Shown: positions 17,403 through 27,800 of the stretch, piece by piece | How positions within the stretch are numbered: the stretch's first letter is position 1 | Layout: the number at the start of each line of letters is the position of its first letter | Source of the DNA: Thiodiazotropha sp040506975 | GTDB lineage: Bacteria > Pseudomonadota > Gammaproteobacteria > Chromatiales > Chromatiaceae | Assembly: GCA_965211775.1 (NCBI GenBank) | Contig: OZ242974.1 | Coordinates: 310,001 to 374,000, forward strand | Direction: 5' to 3' | Length of the DNA: 64,000 bases | Program-made: the position numbers and the translations under genes | The notes under the pieces: model-generated | Seen by the model: the letters and a program-made list of their open reading frames with translations, nothing else | The model's database searches: none | Told to the model about the DNA's origin: nothing

Positions 17403-17963
17403 CTATTCAACATCCATCAATGCCTTGATCCGTCTGACATAGAAGCGGGTCTCACCGGGGGCATAGTACTCAACCTGGCGCCATGCCTTGATCTCTCCAT
17501 GCTTCTTCCTGGCTCTTTTATAGGCCTTGAGCACATTGCCGTAGCCGGCATTGTAGCTGGCCAGGGCGAACGCCAGCCGTTGTTGCGTCGGCAAACCCTT
17601 TTTCCACTTCCGATAAAGTTTACGGTCATAATAGATCCCCGCAGCGATATTCCAGCGGGGTTCGTTGATCAGGGTAAAGTGAGGATTGTCTTCCTTAATC
17701 TCTTCATAAGTGGCCGGCAGAATCTGCATGATGCCCTTTGCGCCAGCCGGGCTTTTGGCAGTCGGTTTCAAACCGGACTCGGCGATCGCCTGAGCCTTGA
17801 ACCAGTACCAGTCGATATGCGGTCCAAAATAGTGTTTGGTGTATTTTCGAAAATAGTTGTCGTATTCACGGCTCCAGTGTTTATCCTTGACGGACTTGAG
17901 CCCTCCGGCAAAAGCCAGGCCAGGAAGCAGAACCAGCAACAGCAGCCAGCGCGGGATCGACAT
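17403..17963 (-). CDS. Soluble-lytic-transglycosylase-fold protein (SLT domain)
   Basis: 186 residues with an N-terminal signal peptide (RWLLLLVLLPGLAFA). The SLT domain shows the catalytic Glu62 in FKAQAIAESGLKPTAKS, GAKGIMQILPATYEEI, WNIAAGIYYDRKLY and ALASYNAGYGN. Such enzymes cleave peptidoglycan between MurNAc and GlcNAc with 1,6-anhydro ring formation. No peptidoglycan-binding repeat is attached. A small membrane protein gene lies 38 bp upstream on the same strand. Confidence 0.88.
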   Translation of the reverse strand: MSIPRWLLLLVLLPGLAFAGGLKSVKDKHWSREYDNYFRKYTKHYFGPHIDWYWFKAQAIAESGLKPTAKSPAGAKGIMQILPATYEEIKEDNPHFTLINEPRWNIAAGIYYDRKLYRKWKKGLPTQQRLAFALASYNAGYGNVLKAYKRARKKHGEIKAWRQVEYYAPGETRFYVRRIKALMDVE

Positions 17964-18000
17964 GGAGTGTACGGATCTATTGAATCACAGTTGAGCGGCC

Positions 18001-18231
18001 TTAATTCAGACCCAGCCCAATTACCAAACCGAGTGCGGTACCGATACCGATGAAGATGCCCATGATCATTATCCCAACGGCTATATTCCCCTTCTGCAGC
18101 TCATCCGGAATACTGAAATTCACAATATGACTAAAGACTTTGCAGCCGAACCACATGAAAAAAATGGTCAGCGCGCCACCAAAGATCACATAGATGAAGT
18201 TGAGAAGAATCGGGTCAATGGAATCGGTCAT
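18001..18231 (-). CDS. DUF350 family small membrane protein
   Basis: 76 residues with two hydrophobic helices (LLNFIYVIFGGALTIFFMWF and GIMIMGIFIGIGTALGLVIG), one DUF350 unit. Members are inner-membrane proteins of unknown function, often beside stress or envelope genes. A ribosome site (GGAGGAGAAAT) precedes the ATG. It lies between djlA and the SLT gene, all on the minus strand. Confidence 0.75.
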   Translation of the reverse strand: MTDSIDPILLNFIYVIFGGALTIFFMWFGCKVFSHIVNFSIPDELQKGNIAVGIMIMGIFIGIGTALGLVIGLGLN

Positions 18232-18251
18232 ATTTCTCCTCCTTATAACTG

Positions 18252-19067
18252 TTATGCCATGCCTCTGGCCTGTTTTACGCGTTCATAGGCTTTTTTGATC
18301 TCATCCGTCTTTTGTGCCGCCATTTTCATCATCTCCTCGGGAAGTCCCTTGGAGACCAGTTTGTCAGGGTGGTGTTGACTGATCAGCCGTCGATAGGCCC
18401 GCTTGACCTCCTTATCCGTCGCCTCCGGTGTAATGTTCAGGATGTCATAGGCATCCTTAACGGAAAGGCCCTGTGTTCTTGATGGTGCTCTATCACCTCT
18501 GCCGGTACCGGCATAGTGAGACTGGGCGCGTATCATGCGTTCCAGTCTTCTGAAGGTAAATTCGGAAACATTCAGCAGTGAACAGATATGCAGCAACAAT
18601 GCCTCTTCAGCCCTATCCATTCGGTTGTCTGCGTAGGCTGCCTGGATCTGGATCTCGAGAAACATCTGTATCAGGGTTTGACGGCGATGGCACTCCTGTC
18701 GAAACTGCTCCACCACTTCGTCCAGAGGAAAGTCTTCCGCTTTACCTTCATTGAACAGGCGGATCGCTGTCTTACGCATTTCGCTCGATAGCGACATTTG
18801 CGCCATGAGGGCTTCGGCCAGCTTGATCTCATCCGGGGAGACACGACCGTCAGCCTTGGCCAGATGCCCCATAACGGAAAAAGTGGCTGTGAAGAAGGCT
18901 GTCTGAACCCGTTCCTGATCGCCCGGCCCCCAGCTTATCTGCTCGTCGGGCAGCCCCTGCAGGCCCTTGTCGAAACGATGACCAAGGGCGGCACCCAGTA
19001 CCGCGCCCAAGGGTCCGCCCAGCATGAAACCAAACGCACCACCTACCAGTTTACCCCACCAACTCAA
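18252..19067 (-). CDS. djlA: DjlA-type membrane-anchored DnaJ co-chaperone
   Basis: 271 residues. A glycine-rich N-terminal membrane segment (FGFMLGGPLGAVLGAALGHRFDKGL) is followed by a TerB-like helical domain (about 55-170) and a C-terminal J domain (about 200-268) with DAYDILNI and the HPD motif in SQHHPDKLV. This is the standard DjlA order. It stimulates DnaK ATPase at the inner membrane. Confidence 0.92.
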   Translation of the reverse strand: MSWWGKLVGGAFGFMLGGPLGAVLGAALGHRFDKGLQGLPDEQISWGPGDQERVQTAFFTATFSVMGHLAKADGRVSPDEIKLAEALMAQMSLSSEMRKTAIRLFNEGKAEDFPLDEVVEQFRQECHRRQTLIQMFLEIQIQAAYADNRMDRAEEALLLHICSLLNVSEFTFRRLERMIRAQSHYAGTGRGDRAPSRTQGLSVKDAYDILNITPEATDKEVKRAYRRLISQHHPDKLVSKGLPEEMMKMAAQKTDEIKKAYERVKQARGMA

Positions 19068-19129
19068 AGGCTTACCTCTATGCTACAGCGACTGAAGAAA
19101 TCAAAGCGTCACTATACCTCAACGGAACG

Positions 19130-19795
19130 CTATTTTCCGTGGATATATTGCTCATCGCTGAAGGAGTAAACCCAGGTCGGACAGAACACCACCATCAGGG
19201 TGATCACCCAGCCGTTGACCAGGGCCTCCGGAAAAAACATCAGGGGAAAGAATGGCATCACAGTGACCTCCAGTTCCGCCATGGTATAGGCGCCACTGAG
19301 AACCAGCAGCTGCATCGCCAGATAGCCACTGGCATAGCCAACCAGCCAGGCGGTAAAAAAGCCGTTACCCAGGACATACACAAAGAACTGCCTGGGCAAC
19401 CAACTGCGTACCAACACCAAGGAAATTTGCGAGAGGGTGATCGGAACCAATGCCACGGTCAGAAAACTGACTACATAACCCTGCCACCCTATGCCCGCGT
19501 TCAGGCAGACGGCCAATAGGGCGATACTGGCCATGACGATGGCCATAGACCATCCGAACATCGGGGTTATCACTGTAGCGCCAAGCAGGTGGAATGAGAT
19601 CCCCGGTTGCAAATGGGCACGAATATGCCAGAGCACGATCAGTGCAACGATTGCGCCAAGAAAGACATGCAGCTGCCCGTCGCGGGCAAGTCGGCCCCAG
19701 GGCGCCAGGCGCAACGCAACAAGGAGCGCCACACCATACAGGCCGGCAAACCACCACAACTGGGCATCGGAAAAAAGTTCACCATCAAGCTCCAT
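19130..19795 (-). CDS. CbiM-like energy-coupling factor transporter permease
   Basis: 221 residues with about six hydrophobic helices. HIRAHLQPGISFHLLGATVITPMFGW and the late MPFFPLMFFPEALVNGW resemble the CbiM/NikM substrate-binding membrane subunit family. The family normally takes up cobalt or nickel with CbiQ and CbiO partners, but none lie nearby. The N-terminal Met-His metal motif of true CbiM is not seen, so the substrate is open. The gene is divergent from tas. Confidence 0.7.
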   Translation of the reverse strand: MELDGELFSDAQLWWFAGLYGVALLVALRLAPWGRLARDGQLHVFLGAIVALIVLWHIRAHLQPGISFHLLGATVITPMFGWSMAIVMASIALLAVCLNAGIGWQGYVVSFLTVALVPITLSQISLVLVRSWLPRQFFVYVLGNGFFTAWLVGYASGYLAMQLLVLSGAYTMAELEVTVMPFFPLMFFPEALVNGWVITLMVVFCPTWVYSFSDEQYIHGK

Positions 19796-19906
19796 CGCGA
19801 ATCTATCCTTTTCACAAAACGGAATTCAGTTATGCTGTTAACTGAAACCTCGGTAATGGGTGTCTGGCCCGCAACTCCAAACCATAAATCTACAGGGGAA
19901 ACTCCC

Positions 19907-20947
19907 GTGAAGTACCGCCAGCTCGGCCACACTGACATTCAGGTAAGCGCACTCTGTCTCGGCACCATGACCTATGGAGAGCAGAACAGCGAATCAGAGG
20001 CCCATGCTCAGCTCGACCGGGCGATTAATGCCGGAATTAACTTTATCGACACAGCCGAGATGTATCCGGTTCCACCCAAGGCGAAAACCCAAGGGCTGAC
20101 CGAGCGCCATATCGGCACCTGGCTTGCCCGCCACGGTCAGCGCGACCGATTGGTCATCGCCACCAAGGTTTCCGGCCCGGCGGATTGGTTAAGCTATCTG
20201 AGAGACGGCAACCCGCGGCTTGACAGAGTCAACATCGAGGCGGCATTGGATAAGAGTCTGCAACGACTGCAGACAGATTACATTGATATCTATCAGCTCC
20301 ACTGGCCGGACCGTCACACCAATTATTTCGGTGAACTCGGTTACCGGGCGGCTGGATCAGAAGAGATGACACCGATTCTGGAAACCCTGCAGATCCTGGG
20401 CGATTTGAAAAAGGCAGGCAAGATACGCCATATCGGTGTCTCCAATGAGACCCCCTGGGGGTTGATGCGCTATCTGAGCCTGGCTGAAGAGCATGATCTG
20501 CCGAGGGCTGTCAGCATCCAAAACCCCTATAACCTGCTGAACCGTACATTTGAAATCGGATTGGCGGAAATCGCCCATCGAGAAAGCTGTGGACTGCTGG
20601 CCTACTCTCCGCTGGCATTCGGCGTACTTTCCGGCAAGTATCTCGATGGCCGACACCCCCCGAAAGCCCGCTTGACCCTTTTTGACCGTTTTATCCGATA
20701 CTCCAATCCACAGGCTGTTAGGGTGACCCAAAAATATGTCGCGTTGGCGAAGAGAGAGGGTATCAATCCCGCCCAAATGGCGCTGGCCTATGTGACAGGC
20801 CAACCCTTTGTAACCAGCAATATCATCGGCGCCACCACTTTGGATCAACTTGATGAGAATATTGAAAGTATCCATATCACCCTGTCCGAAGAGGTCTTGG
20901 CTGAGATCGAAACGATCCATACACAACAGCCCAATCCAGCGCCATAG
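19907..20947 (+). CDS. tas: Aldo/keto reductase, Tas-like
   Basis: 346 residues from GTG at 19907, preceded by AGGGGAA. The frame is open further upstream, but homology begins at KYRQLGHTDIQVSALCLGTMTYGEQNSE. It follows E. coli Tas closely: FIDTAEMYPVPPKAKTQGLTE (catalytic Asp and Tyr), KVSG (Lys), YIDIYQLHWPDR (His), and the NADP-binding end GATTLDQLDENIESIH. It is a cytoplasmic NADPH-dependent carbonyl reductase. Natural substrate is unknown; E. coli tas suppresses a tyrosine auxotrophy in starvation. Confidence 0.9.
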   Translation: MKYRQLGHTDIQVSALCLGTMTYGEQNSESEAHAQLDRAINAGINFIDTAEMYPVPPKAKTQGLTERHIGTWLARHGQRDRLVIATKVSGPADWLSYLRDGNPRLDRVNIEAALDKSLQRLQTDYIDIYQLHWPDRHTNYFGELGYRAAGSEEMTPILETLQILGDLKKAGKIRHIGVSNETPWGLMRYLSLAEEHDLPRAVSIQNPYNLLNRTFEIGLAEIAHRESCGLLAYSPLAFGVLSGKYLDGRHPPKARLTLFDRFIRYSNPQAVRVTQKYVALAKREGINPAQMALAYVTGQPFVTSNIIGATTLDQLDENIESIHITLSEEVLAEIETIHTQQPNPAP

Positions 20948-21061
20948 CCAGATGAGTGATTGTTGTAAATAATTGAGAATGACAATGGCAATAAAACGCG
21001 TTCAGAGCCATAATCGAATTGGCCCCAGGGAGAAACCATATTAAGTCGGAGACCCTTGACA

Positions 21062-21355
21062 ATGAATTCACCGAGAATCCGTATTGGCGATTGGTTTAAA
21101 ACTGTCGATGGCGATAATCTTGAGGTAGTGGCCTTCGATCCAGATGACGGTGTCGTGGAAGTCCAGTTTTATGACGGTACCGTGGAAGAGTACGATATTG
21201 AGGACTGGGAGTCGCTGGAGGTCAAACCCATCGCGCCGCCTGAGGATTGGTCAGGCTCCTATGATCTCTCCAAAGACGATTATGGTGTCGATCTGGACCA
21301 CCCGGCAGGTGAAATCATACCCAACCCCCTCGACCACCTCGAGGACAACGAATAA
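21062..21355 (+). CDS. Small acidic protein, DUF6763-like
   Basis: 97 residues from ATG at 21062; a TTG two codons earlier is possible. The sequence is rich in Asp and Glu, with an SH3-like beta pattern (IRIGDWFKTVDGDNLEVVAFD, VVEVQFYDGTVEEYDIEDW) and a tail IAPPEDWSGSYDLSKDDYG. It resembles a small conserved gammaproteobacterial family of unknown role. It is followed by a 246-bp spacer without clear genes and the broken 66-codon gene. Confidence 0.65.
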   Translation: MNSPRIRIGDWFKTVDGDNLEVVAFDPDDGVVEVQFYDGTVEEYDIEDWESLEVKPIAPPEDWSGSYDLSKDDYGVDLDHPAGEIIPNPLDHLEDNE

Positions 21356-21657
21356 TCACATCGCGATCCACCATCACTGATGGATGCTCTCACGCATTCA
21401 ACCCCTTTTTTCCTACCGTTGAAAACGCCAGGCCTGACCTGCATAGTGAAACCAGTCTCCTATTTCTTACGTAAGTCATTGTAAGGATGAAAAATCCTGC
21501 TGCTACAGCCGGATTTGAGCTGGAGTTGTTAAAGTTAGGTGGCGCCACGCCGCTAAAATAGGTAACGAACCCCCACTGGCACTTGGTGCAGGAGGTGCAA
21601 CATGAAGACAGTCTACGACATGAGCACAGGACAGATCATTGAAAGTGGCCTGACTAA

Positions 21658-23213
21658 CCCGCATGTTTCATCCGTTTTTAAATTTAGCCGGTGATATGGC
21701 CAAGCTTGGATGGTTTGCCCTCACTGGGAACCAAACCTCTATCAAGCCCTGATTTTCCACCCTCCGGGCAGACTCCCCCTTACCCCCATTGTTGATCAAC
21801 GTGCCGGGGCAGCACTCTGCCGGGCTATCCCGGCTTGAGTCGTGCCGCCACCTGGAAAAACAGCGCCTGATAGGGATAGGTGCTGGAGAGCAGGAAGCGG
21901 ATCCGTCGCGTGTTGCGAATGATGACCGCCCCGATCTTGAACAGTTTGAGCCGGATCGTGGTCATCTGTGCACGCGCCAGTTCCGTGCCCTTCAGCGCGA
22001 GGCGCCGGATGGCCTCCATCAGCACATAGGCCAGACTGGACAGCAGTAGACGAAACTGATTGGCCCACCAGTAATGCGCGCTGGTGCGATCGGCGAACAG
22101 CCCCAGTTGCTGCTCCTTGATTCGGTTCTCCATGTCACCACGGGCGCAGTAGAGGTCATCGTAAAGGCGCTGTTTGTCGCCGGCCAGGTTGGTGACGATG
22201 AAGCGTGGATTTGGCCCCTTGTCGGTGACCTCCAGTTTGGCGATCACCTTGCGACGCGTCTTCCAGGTGCTGGCGGCATAGTGAAACTGAAAGAATTCCC
22301 GCATCTTCATGCCGGTTCGCTTCGCCAGTTCCTCAACCCACTGCATGGGCTCACGGATACACCGCAGCAAGGCGTCATTCTTGGCGATGCCCACGATATA
22401 GCCCACAGCGTTGCGCTCGCACCAGCTGAGCATGTGGTGACGGCAAAAGCCGCTATCGCCCCGAAAGATGATACGCACTTCAGGCCAAGCCCGGCGCAGG
22501 CGTTTGACCAACAGCGCCAGAATCGCCCAGGCATGCTTGGGCGCATCGATCCGGCTGGGCCGCAGATAACTCACCAGCAGTTGATCGCCACAAAAGACAT
22601 ACAGGGGCAGGAAGCAGTAGTGATCGTAGTAGCCGTGAAAGAAGCGGCCTTCCTGGCGGCCATGCACCGGATCATCCGTGGCGTCGAAATCCAGGATCAG
22701 CTCATCGGGTGGTGCATCATATGAGGCAATGAACTGCTCGAGCAGTAGGTTGTGGACATCAACGGCAACCCGGCGATCGACCCGGTTCTCCAGCCGACAA
22801 AGTGTCGACTGGCTGCCCAGTACCTCCTCGCGTTCGATCGAGCTCTGTAGGGCCGGGTCGGTGCGTAGTGTCTGATGGTCGTTCAGATCTTCATAACCCA
22901 GGCAGAGCCCATAGACTCGCTGGCGCAACAGGCTCAACTGGCTGTGTTCAATTCGCGGGTCGGGGATGACCGCATCAACCGCCTCGAGCAATCCCAGACG
23001 CCTGTCGATCTCACGCAGCAGCAACACGCCGCCGTCCGAGGTGATATCGCCACCGGAAAACTCGGCTTGAACCTTACGGCGTTTTAGGGCTGGAAAATCA
23101 AAGGCAGTCTGGGTACAGTTTGTCACAGGCAAAATCCTTTCGATTACAGCGTAAGCAACTGAATTATATCGAAGTATCAGGATTTTGCCTTTTTAATGCG
23201 TGAAATATTGGGG
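21658..23213 (-). mobile_element. IS1380-family element, copy 2 (1556 bp)
   Basis: Target duplication CTAA (21654-21657, 23214-23217). It is 12 bp shorter than copies 1 and 3 because four codons (Asp-Pro-Arg-Tyr) are missing from the transposase, probably by slippage between similar GATCCCCGC and GACCCGCGA stretches. Confidence 0.92.
21825..23132 (-). CDS. IS1380-family transposase with a 4-residue deletion (copy 2)
   Basis: 435 residues, otherwise nearly identical to copy 1. The deletion is in the N-terminal region (VIPDPR-IEHSQ instead of VIPDPRDPRYIEHSQ), outside the DDE core, so activity is uncertain but possible. Confidence 0.92.
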   Translation of the reverse strand: MPVTNCTQTAFDFPALKRRKVQAEFSGGDITSDGGVLLLREIDRRLGLLEAVDAVIPDPRIEHSQLSLLRQRVYGLCLGYEDLNDHQTLRTDPALQSSIEREEVLGSQSTLCRLENRVDRRVAVDVHNLLLEQFIASYDAPPDELILDFDATDDPVHGRQEGRFFHGYYDHYCFLPLYVFCGDQLLVSYLRPSRIDAPKHAWAILALLVKRLRRAWPEVRIIFRGDSGFCRHHMLSWCERNAVGYIVGIAKNDALLRCIREPMQWVEELAKRTGMKMREFFQFHYAASTWKTRRKVIAKLEVTDKGPNPRFIVTNLAGDKQRLYDDLYCARGDMENRIKEQQLGLFADRTSAHYWWANQFRLLLSSLAYVLMEAIRRLALKGTELARAQMTTIRLKLFKIGAVIIRNTRRIRFLLSSTYPYQALFFQVAARLKPG

Positions 23214-23399
23214 CTAACGAGACTCTGCAGTTTAATGCGCCCGATGCATCCATTCCAGCACTGCAACTCCAACTGGTGACTCCGGAACAGAGTACGGAGA
23301 GAGAGATTCCGCCCGAGTTGGTCCTGGCGGACTTGAACGCCTTCCTTGACGAAATGAGCTGATGGGATAAGAGACTCTCTCTCTGTACCCCCCTACATG

Positions 23400-23427
23400 A
23401 AACCGGGTCTTTGAGGCCCGGTTTTTT
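23400..23427. terminator. Rho-independent terminator
   Basis: The stem AACCGGG-tctttgagg-CCCGG is followed by TTTTTT on the plus strand, 38 bases after the broken 66-codon gene. It faces the convergent Rieske gene and may serve both. Confidence 0.8.
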
Positions 23428-23467
23428 AGTGGGCATCTGGAACTGTTGACTTATAGCAAGAGGGCGT

Positions 23468-23818
23468 TTACCCCTCATTATCCAGGATCACCACAACCAG
23501 CCCCGCTTCAAGCCGCACCTCAACGGATTCGAGCAGCTCACCCGCACAGGGACCCCTTAGACAGTAGCCGTCTTCGAGCCTGAACAGGGCGCCATGTGTC
23601 GCGCACTGGATGTAGCTATTGCTGAGATCTAAAAACTGATCCGGTTGCCATTCAAGATTGACACCGGTATGTGGGCAGCTGTTTTTATACGCAGCCAGGT
23701 GTTCGCCGCGACGGACAACGAATAGCTCCACACCGCCACTCTCACCCTCAACGACGAATCCACGACTTCCCGGATCCCCCAGGGATGAGATGTCACAGAC
23801 CACATGGCGCTCAGGCAA
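23468..23818 (-). CDS. Rieske [2Fe-2S] ferredoxin-like protein
   Basis: About 116 residues from TTG at 23818, which overlaps the pfkB stop; GTG at 23803 is an alternative. The frame is open further upstream inside pfkB, but that part is not Rieske-like. The cluster ligands are clear: SCPHTGVNLEW (Cys, His) and IQCATHGALFRLEDGYCLRGP (Cys, His). It is a soluble one-domain protein of the NirD/BphF type, carrying electrons. The overlap with pfkB implies coupling, but what links a sugar kinase and a Rieske protein is unknown. Confidence 0.85.
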   Translation of the reverse strand: MPERHVVCDISSLGDPGSRGFVVEGESGGVELFVVRRGEHLAAYKNSCPHTGVNLEWQPDQFLDLSNSYIQCATHGALFRLEDGYCLRGPCAGELLESVEVRLEAGLVVVILDNEG

Positions 23819-24671
23819 TGCACAGCCCCCGACGACCACACTTTTCCCCGGCCAGACGAACCGCATTGCGCAGGACCGCAGCAGGGTCTGAAGCCGCCAG
23901 CAAACCGTCTATCACCCCGGCATTGAAGACATCACCCGCCCCCAGGGTATCGATCACCTCCGGGGGATGGTATGCCGGCACATGCAGGGTATCTCCGGCA
24001 ACGGTCTGTAGCCAGGCGCCCTCCACTCCCCAGGTTGCGAACAACATAGCGGATTCCGCACGGGAGCGAATTGAATCGAACAGATCACGCGCGCGCTTGA
24101 ACCCCCGCGACGATGCATAGGCCTTGGCGAGAATCACGACATCGGCCATAGCCGCCAGTTCTTCGATACCTTCCCGAGGCTTTTCGATCTCCAGGGAGAT
24201 GGTCGCCGAGTGCGGCATGCGTCTGGCATGCCTTAACATTGCCTCATAAGCCGGCACCTCTCTCCCCTCAAAATGGATCCAGTCATAGTTGTTGAGATCG
24301 ATCTTCTCAAAGGCCTCAATTCGATACTCCGGGAGATCGCGATAGTGAATGATGGTACGCGAACCAGTCGCCTGACTGGCGATGATATGGGAGGTTGGCG
24401 TGACCCCGCCGGGTTGAATCGTCGCCCACTCCGTATCAACGCCACACTGTAGCAGGTCGCGCATGATAAACCGGCTGGCCGCATCATCTCCCAGTGTCCC
24501 TGCCCAACTGCAATGGTGGCCCAGTTGAGTCAATACCACCAGGGTGTTCGTTGCATTACCGCCGCGACATTGTCGTTGAACAGCGGCGCGCAGTTCATCG
24601 TCCTCATCCGGAAAGGCGGCAACACGATTGATGATGTCGAGGGTTGCGCCGCCGACTGCAAGCACCCGCAT
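23811..24671 (-). CDS. PfkB-family carbohydrate kinase (ketohexokinase-like)
   Basis: 286 residues. It starts MRVLAVGGATLDIINRV. The substrate-side motif is RGGNATNTLVVLTQLGH and the nucleotide/catalytic motif is DTLGAGDVFNAGVIDGLL with the catalytic Asp. The closest impression is the ketohexokinase or ribokinase-like branch, but the sugar cannot be fixed from sequence. It overlaps the Rieske gene and lies downstream of the giant coiled-coil gene, all on the minus strand. Confidence 0.85.
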   Translation of the reverse strand: MRVLAVGGATLDIINRVAAFPDEDDELRAAVQRQCRGGNATNTLVVLTQLGHHCSWAGTLGDDAASRFIMRDLLQCGVDTEWATIQPGGVTPTSHIIASQATGSRTIIHYRDLPEYRIEAFEKIDLNNYDWIHFEGREVPAYEAMLRHARRMPHSATISLEIEKPREGIEELAAMADVVILAKAYASSRGFKRARDLFDSIRSRAESAMLFATWGVEGAWLQTVAGDTLHVPAYHPPEVIDTLGAGDVFNAGVIDGLLAASDPAAVLRNAVRLAGEKCGRRGLCIA

Positions 24672-24702
24672 GGTTACCGATCCAATACCTTAGTAGGGCA
24701 TT

Positions 24703-24846
24703 TTACTTTCTGCGGAACAGACGACCCAATGAAGTTCGTTTCGGATCTGAATCCGCACTGCCGCTATCGGCGGGCGATTGCCGCGGGGCTTCATTGAGCA
24801 GTAAGGAATCATCCACCAGACTGCTGTTTCCGATCTGTTCCGAGGA
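24703..24846 (-). other. In-frame extension after the coiled-coil stop
   Basis: Past the TGA at 24847-24849 the same frame stays open for 47 codons: SSEQIGNSSLVDDSLLLNEA, later DPKRTSLGRLFRRK, then TAA. The ending looks like a natural protein C-terminus, suggesting the TGA is a premature stop or an error within a longer gene. See the entry for 24847-28884. Confidence 0.55.
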
Positions 24847-27800
24847 TCAATCCAAATCACCCGCTTTTCTCAGTAGCAGCTCAAGCTTGCGTTTCAGCTG
24901 ATCCACCTCTTTATCCCGATCTTCGATGGCATCCTCCAATGAACGGCACTGACTTTGCGACATCTTCAGCAGATGATCCTTCTCATTCAGGGATTGTTGC
25001 ATTGAGACCATCTCCTGACGGCTGGCCTGCAGTGCCGCCACTTCATCGACATCCCGATTCTCGGAAGTACCCAATCGGGACTTGGCGGCATGCAGCTCGG
25101 TACGCATATGTTCCAGATCCGCTGCCGCCTGACGACGCACCATATCCAGCTCCGTACGGAGTGCATTCACCTGCTCATCCACCCCGAAAGACTGGACATC
25201 CTGTATCTGTTCCACATAGGTTTCGATAACACTGCGCAGTTCACCCACTTCACGCCGCATCTTACTCGCTTCTGCCTTGGCGTCATCACGTTCACGCTCA
25301 TAGCTCTCGGCCTTGCGCCTCAGTGTCTCCATCTGCCCGAACAGGTCATCAGCCAGACTGGAATCGGAAACCTGCTCCCGCATACCGCTCATTTCGGAGT
25401 GGAGTTGGTCGTTCTCATTCACCAGGTCGGTATATTGATTGCGCATTTCGGCAAGCTGATTGGTCAGATTTTCCCGTTCCTTGGTGAGGCTTTCGAGATC
25501 CTCTCCCAACATTTCAATCGCCGTCTCCTGGACCTCGCGCTCGCGCCGCAGGACATCTGCCTGGCGCGCCATTTTCTCCGATTTTTCCCGCTTCTTCCTC
25601 TCCGACTCCAACTCCACACGTAGTGCATGCACTTCGTTATCCACATCATCACTCAGCTGACTCTCCATCTCCAGCTGGACCTCGCGCAGACCATCGACCT
25701 CGCGTTTGAGCGCCTTATTCTTCTCTTCGGCTTTGCGCAACGCTTCATTAGCCTCCCGAAGCTCACGCTTGTCGACCATCTGCTCCGCCCCCTCGACCGA
25801 AGCCGCCAGAGCGATATGCAACTCATCCATTTCACTCTGCAGCTGCCCGATGGTCTGATTTAACTCCTGCTCACGTTGCTGATGAGCATCGGCCTGTCCC
25901 TGGGCCTCCTGTTCAAACCGCTCGTGTTCCTGCCGGCGTTCCTGTACCTGCTGCTGTAGTGCCTCAAGCTCCTGCCGTTGCTGTTCAACGGTCTCTGAGA
26001 GCGCTTTCTCCTGCTGTCGCTGTTGCTCGCTGCGCGCATCCAGATCCTTTAGCTGTTGTCGCTGTTGCTCCAACTCACTGTCTTGATCGTTCAGCTGCTG
26101 TTCCAGGGTTGCCTTTGCCTCTGTCAAGGCCTTGCGGCTCGTCTCCAATTCGGCAAAGGAGCCGGCAGCGGTCTCAGCGGACGCCTTCTCAACCGTTAAC
26201 GCCTGCTGCAGTCGTTCAACTGTCTGTCTCTCATCCGCCAGGGCCGCTTCAGTACTTTCCCGATACTGTTGCAGTTCAGCCTGTGTTTCTTCGAGCCGCT
26301 GTGCCAGCCCGGTCTTGTCCGTTGTCAATTGTTGTTGGCTGGCCTCCAGCTCGGATCGGGCCTGATCCGCTGCCTTCAGGGTTGACCTGGCCTCCTCCAA
26401 TGCCTGTCCAGGCTGTTCTATCCGCTGATCCTTTTCGATCAATTGCGTTTCAGCGGCGCGAATGTTTTCCTGCCACTCATGCTGCTGCTGATCCTGCTGT
26501 TGCCGCAAATCACTTTTCGCCTGCTCAGCGTTCCGCAGCGACTCCTCATGTGCCTTCAGTTGTTGTTCGAGGGTTTGCTGCAGCTGCTTTTGCTCATCCA
26601 ACTCGTTGCTGGTCTGATTTACCGCCTGTTCAGCGGTCTCCAGGGAGTGCTTGAGGAATTGTGCGGTCTGATGTTCCTGTTCCAATCGCGCATCAAACTC
26701 CACGCGCTTTTCATTTTGCCGCTTGGCTTCCGCCGCTGCCTGCTGCAACTGCTCTTTGAGTGAAGACAACTCCTCCTGGGAACGGGATGATATCTCATCA
26801 CCCTGCGCCTGCAAGACATCCAGCTCCTGATGGAGCTGTTGTTCCCTCTCCTCGGCCTGCCGCTGCGCCTGCTCGAGCGATTCCAACGTCTGTTGAAGAT
26901 CGGTTAGCTCGCCTGCATGGTGAGAGGCCTGTTCTTCCAGCGACTGCTGCAGCTCCTTCACCCTGGATTCCGAGCTCTCCAGATCTTGTTCACGTTTACC
27001 CAGCAGCTCGTCACTCTGTTGTTTCTCCTGCCTGAGCCGATCCAGGGCGCTTCTCGCCTCTTCAAGGTCATCACGCAGGGATTCCATGGCATTGGCATAC
27101 TGGGCATCCGCATCATTGCCTGCCTGGCGTACCGCTTCGAGCTCCCTTTCCAACCCGGCACGGCGATCATTCAGCGCCTGCAACTCCTGCTGTAAAGCGT
27201 TGACCTGATCATGCTCCCGATTGAAGCGCTCTTGTAGTTCATCACGCTCGCCCTGGAGAGTGCCTTTAGCTGAATCGGCGGCTTCCAGTTGCTGCTTTAT
27301 CTCCTGTTGTGTCTGTAACAGACCACTGATCTGGCTATCCGCCTGTTGACTTGATTGCTCCAGTCGCTGGTTGGTTTCCTGCAACTGATTCTGCAATTCG
27401 GAAACGACCAGTTGATGTTCGGTTTGTTGCTGCTCCAGATCAGACTGTGCATGGGAGAGTCCATGCCGGCTGGATTCCAGCTTCCGCTCAAGCTCCGCCG
27501 CCTCTTCAGCCATACTCTGCTGAGTCTGCTGCAGGGACTCGCTCAACCGGTCGCGCTCTTCCACGATCGCCTGTAGTTCATCTGCCTGCTGCTGGCGTTC
27601 AGCTTGCTGTTGCTGCAACTCCGAGTGGGCCTGAGTGAGTTCATGCTGGATCGATTCCAGCTGCTGTTCAAGCTCCGCCCCCTCTGCGGTCATATTCCGG
27701 TGGGTCTGTTCCAGGGACTCGGACAGCCTGTCACGCTCATCCCTCGTTGCCTTTAGTTCGTCTGTCCGCTGTTGGCGCTGATCCTCAGCCTCCTGATATC

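Larger units (their letters stand above)
21602..23362 (+). pseudogene. 66-codon hypothetical gene interrupted by IS1380 copy 2
   Basis: AGGAGGTGCAAC precedes an ATG that opens MKTVYDMSTGQIIESGLT and runs into the IS after 18 codons. Past the element (23218-23362) the frame resumes NETLQFNAPDASIPALQLQ and ends in LNAFLDEMS, then TGA. Removing the element and one CTAA restores a single 66-residue acidic protein. I do not recognise a domain. The perfect ribosome site, the exact frame restoration and the terminator at 23400 argue it was a real gene. Confidence 0.7.
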
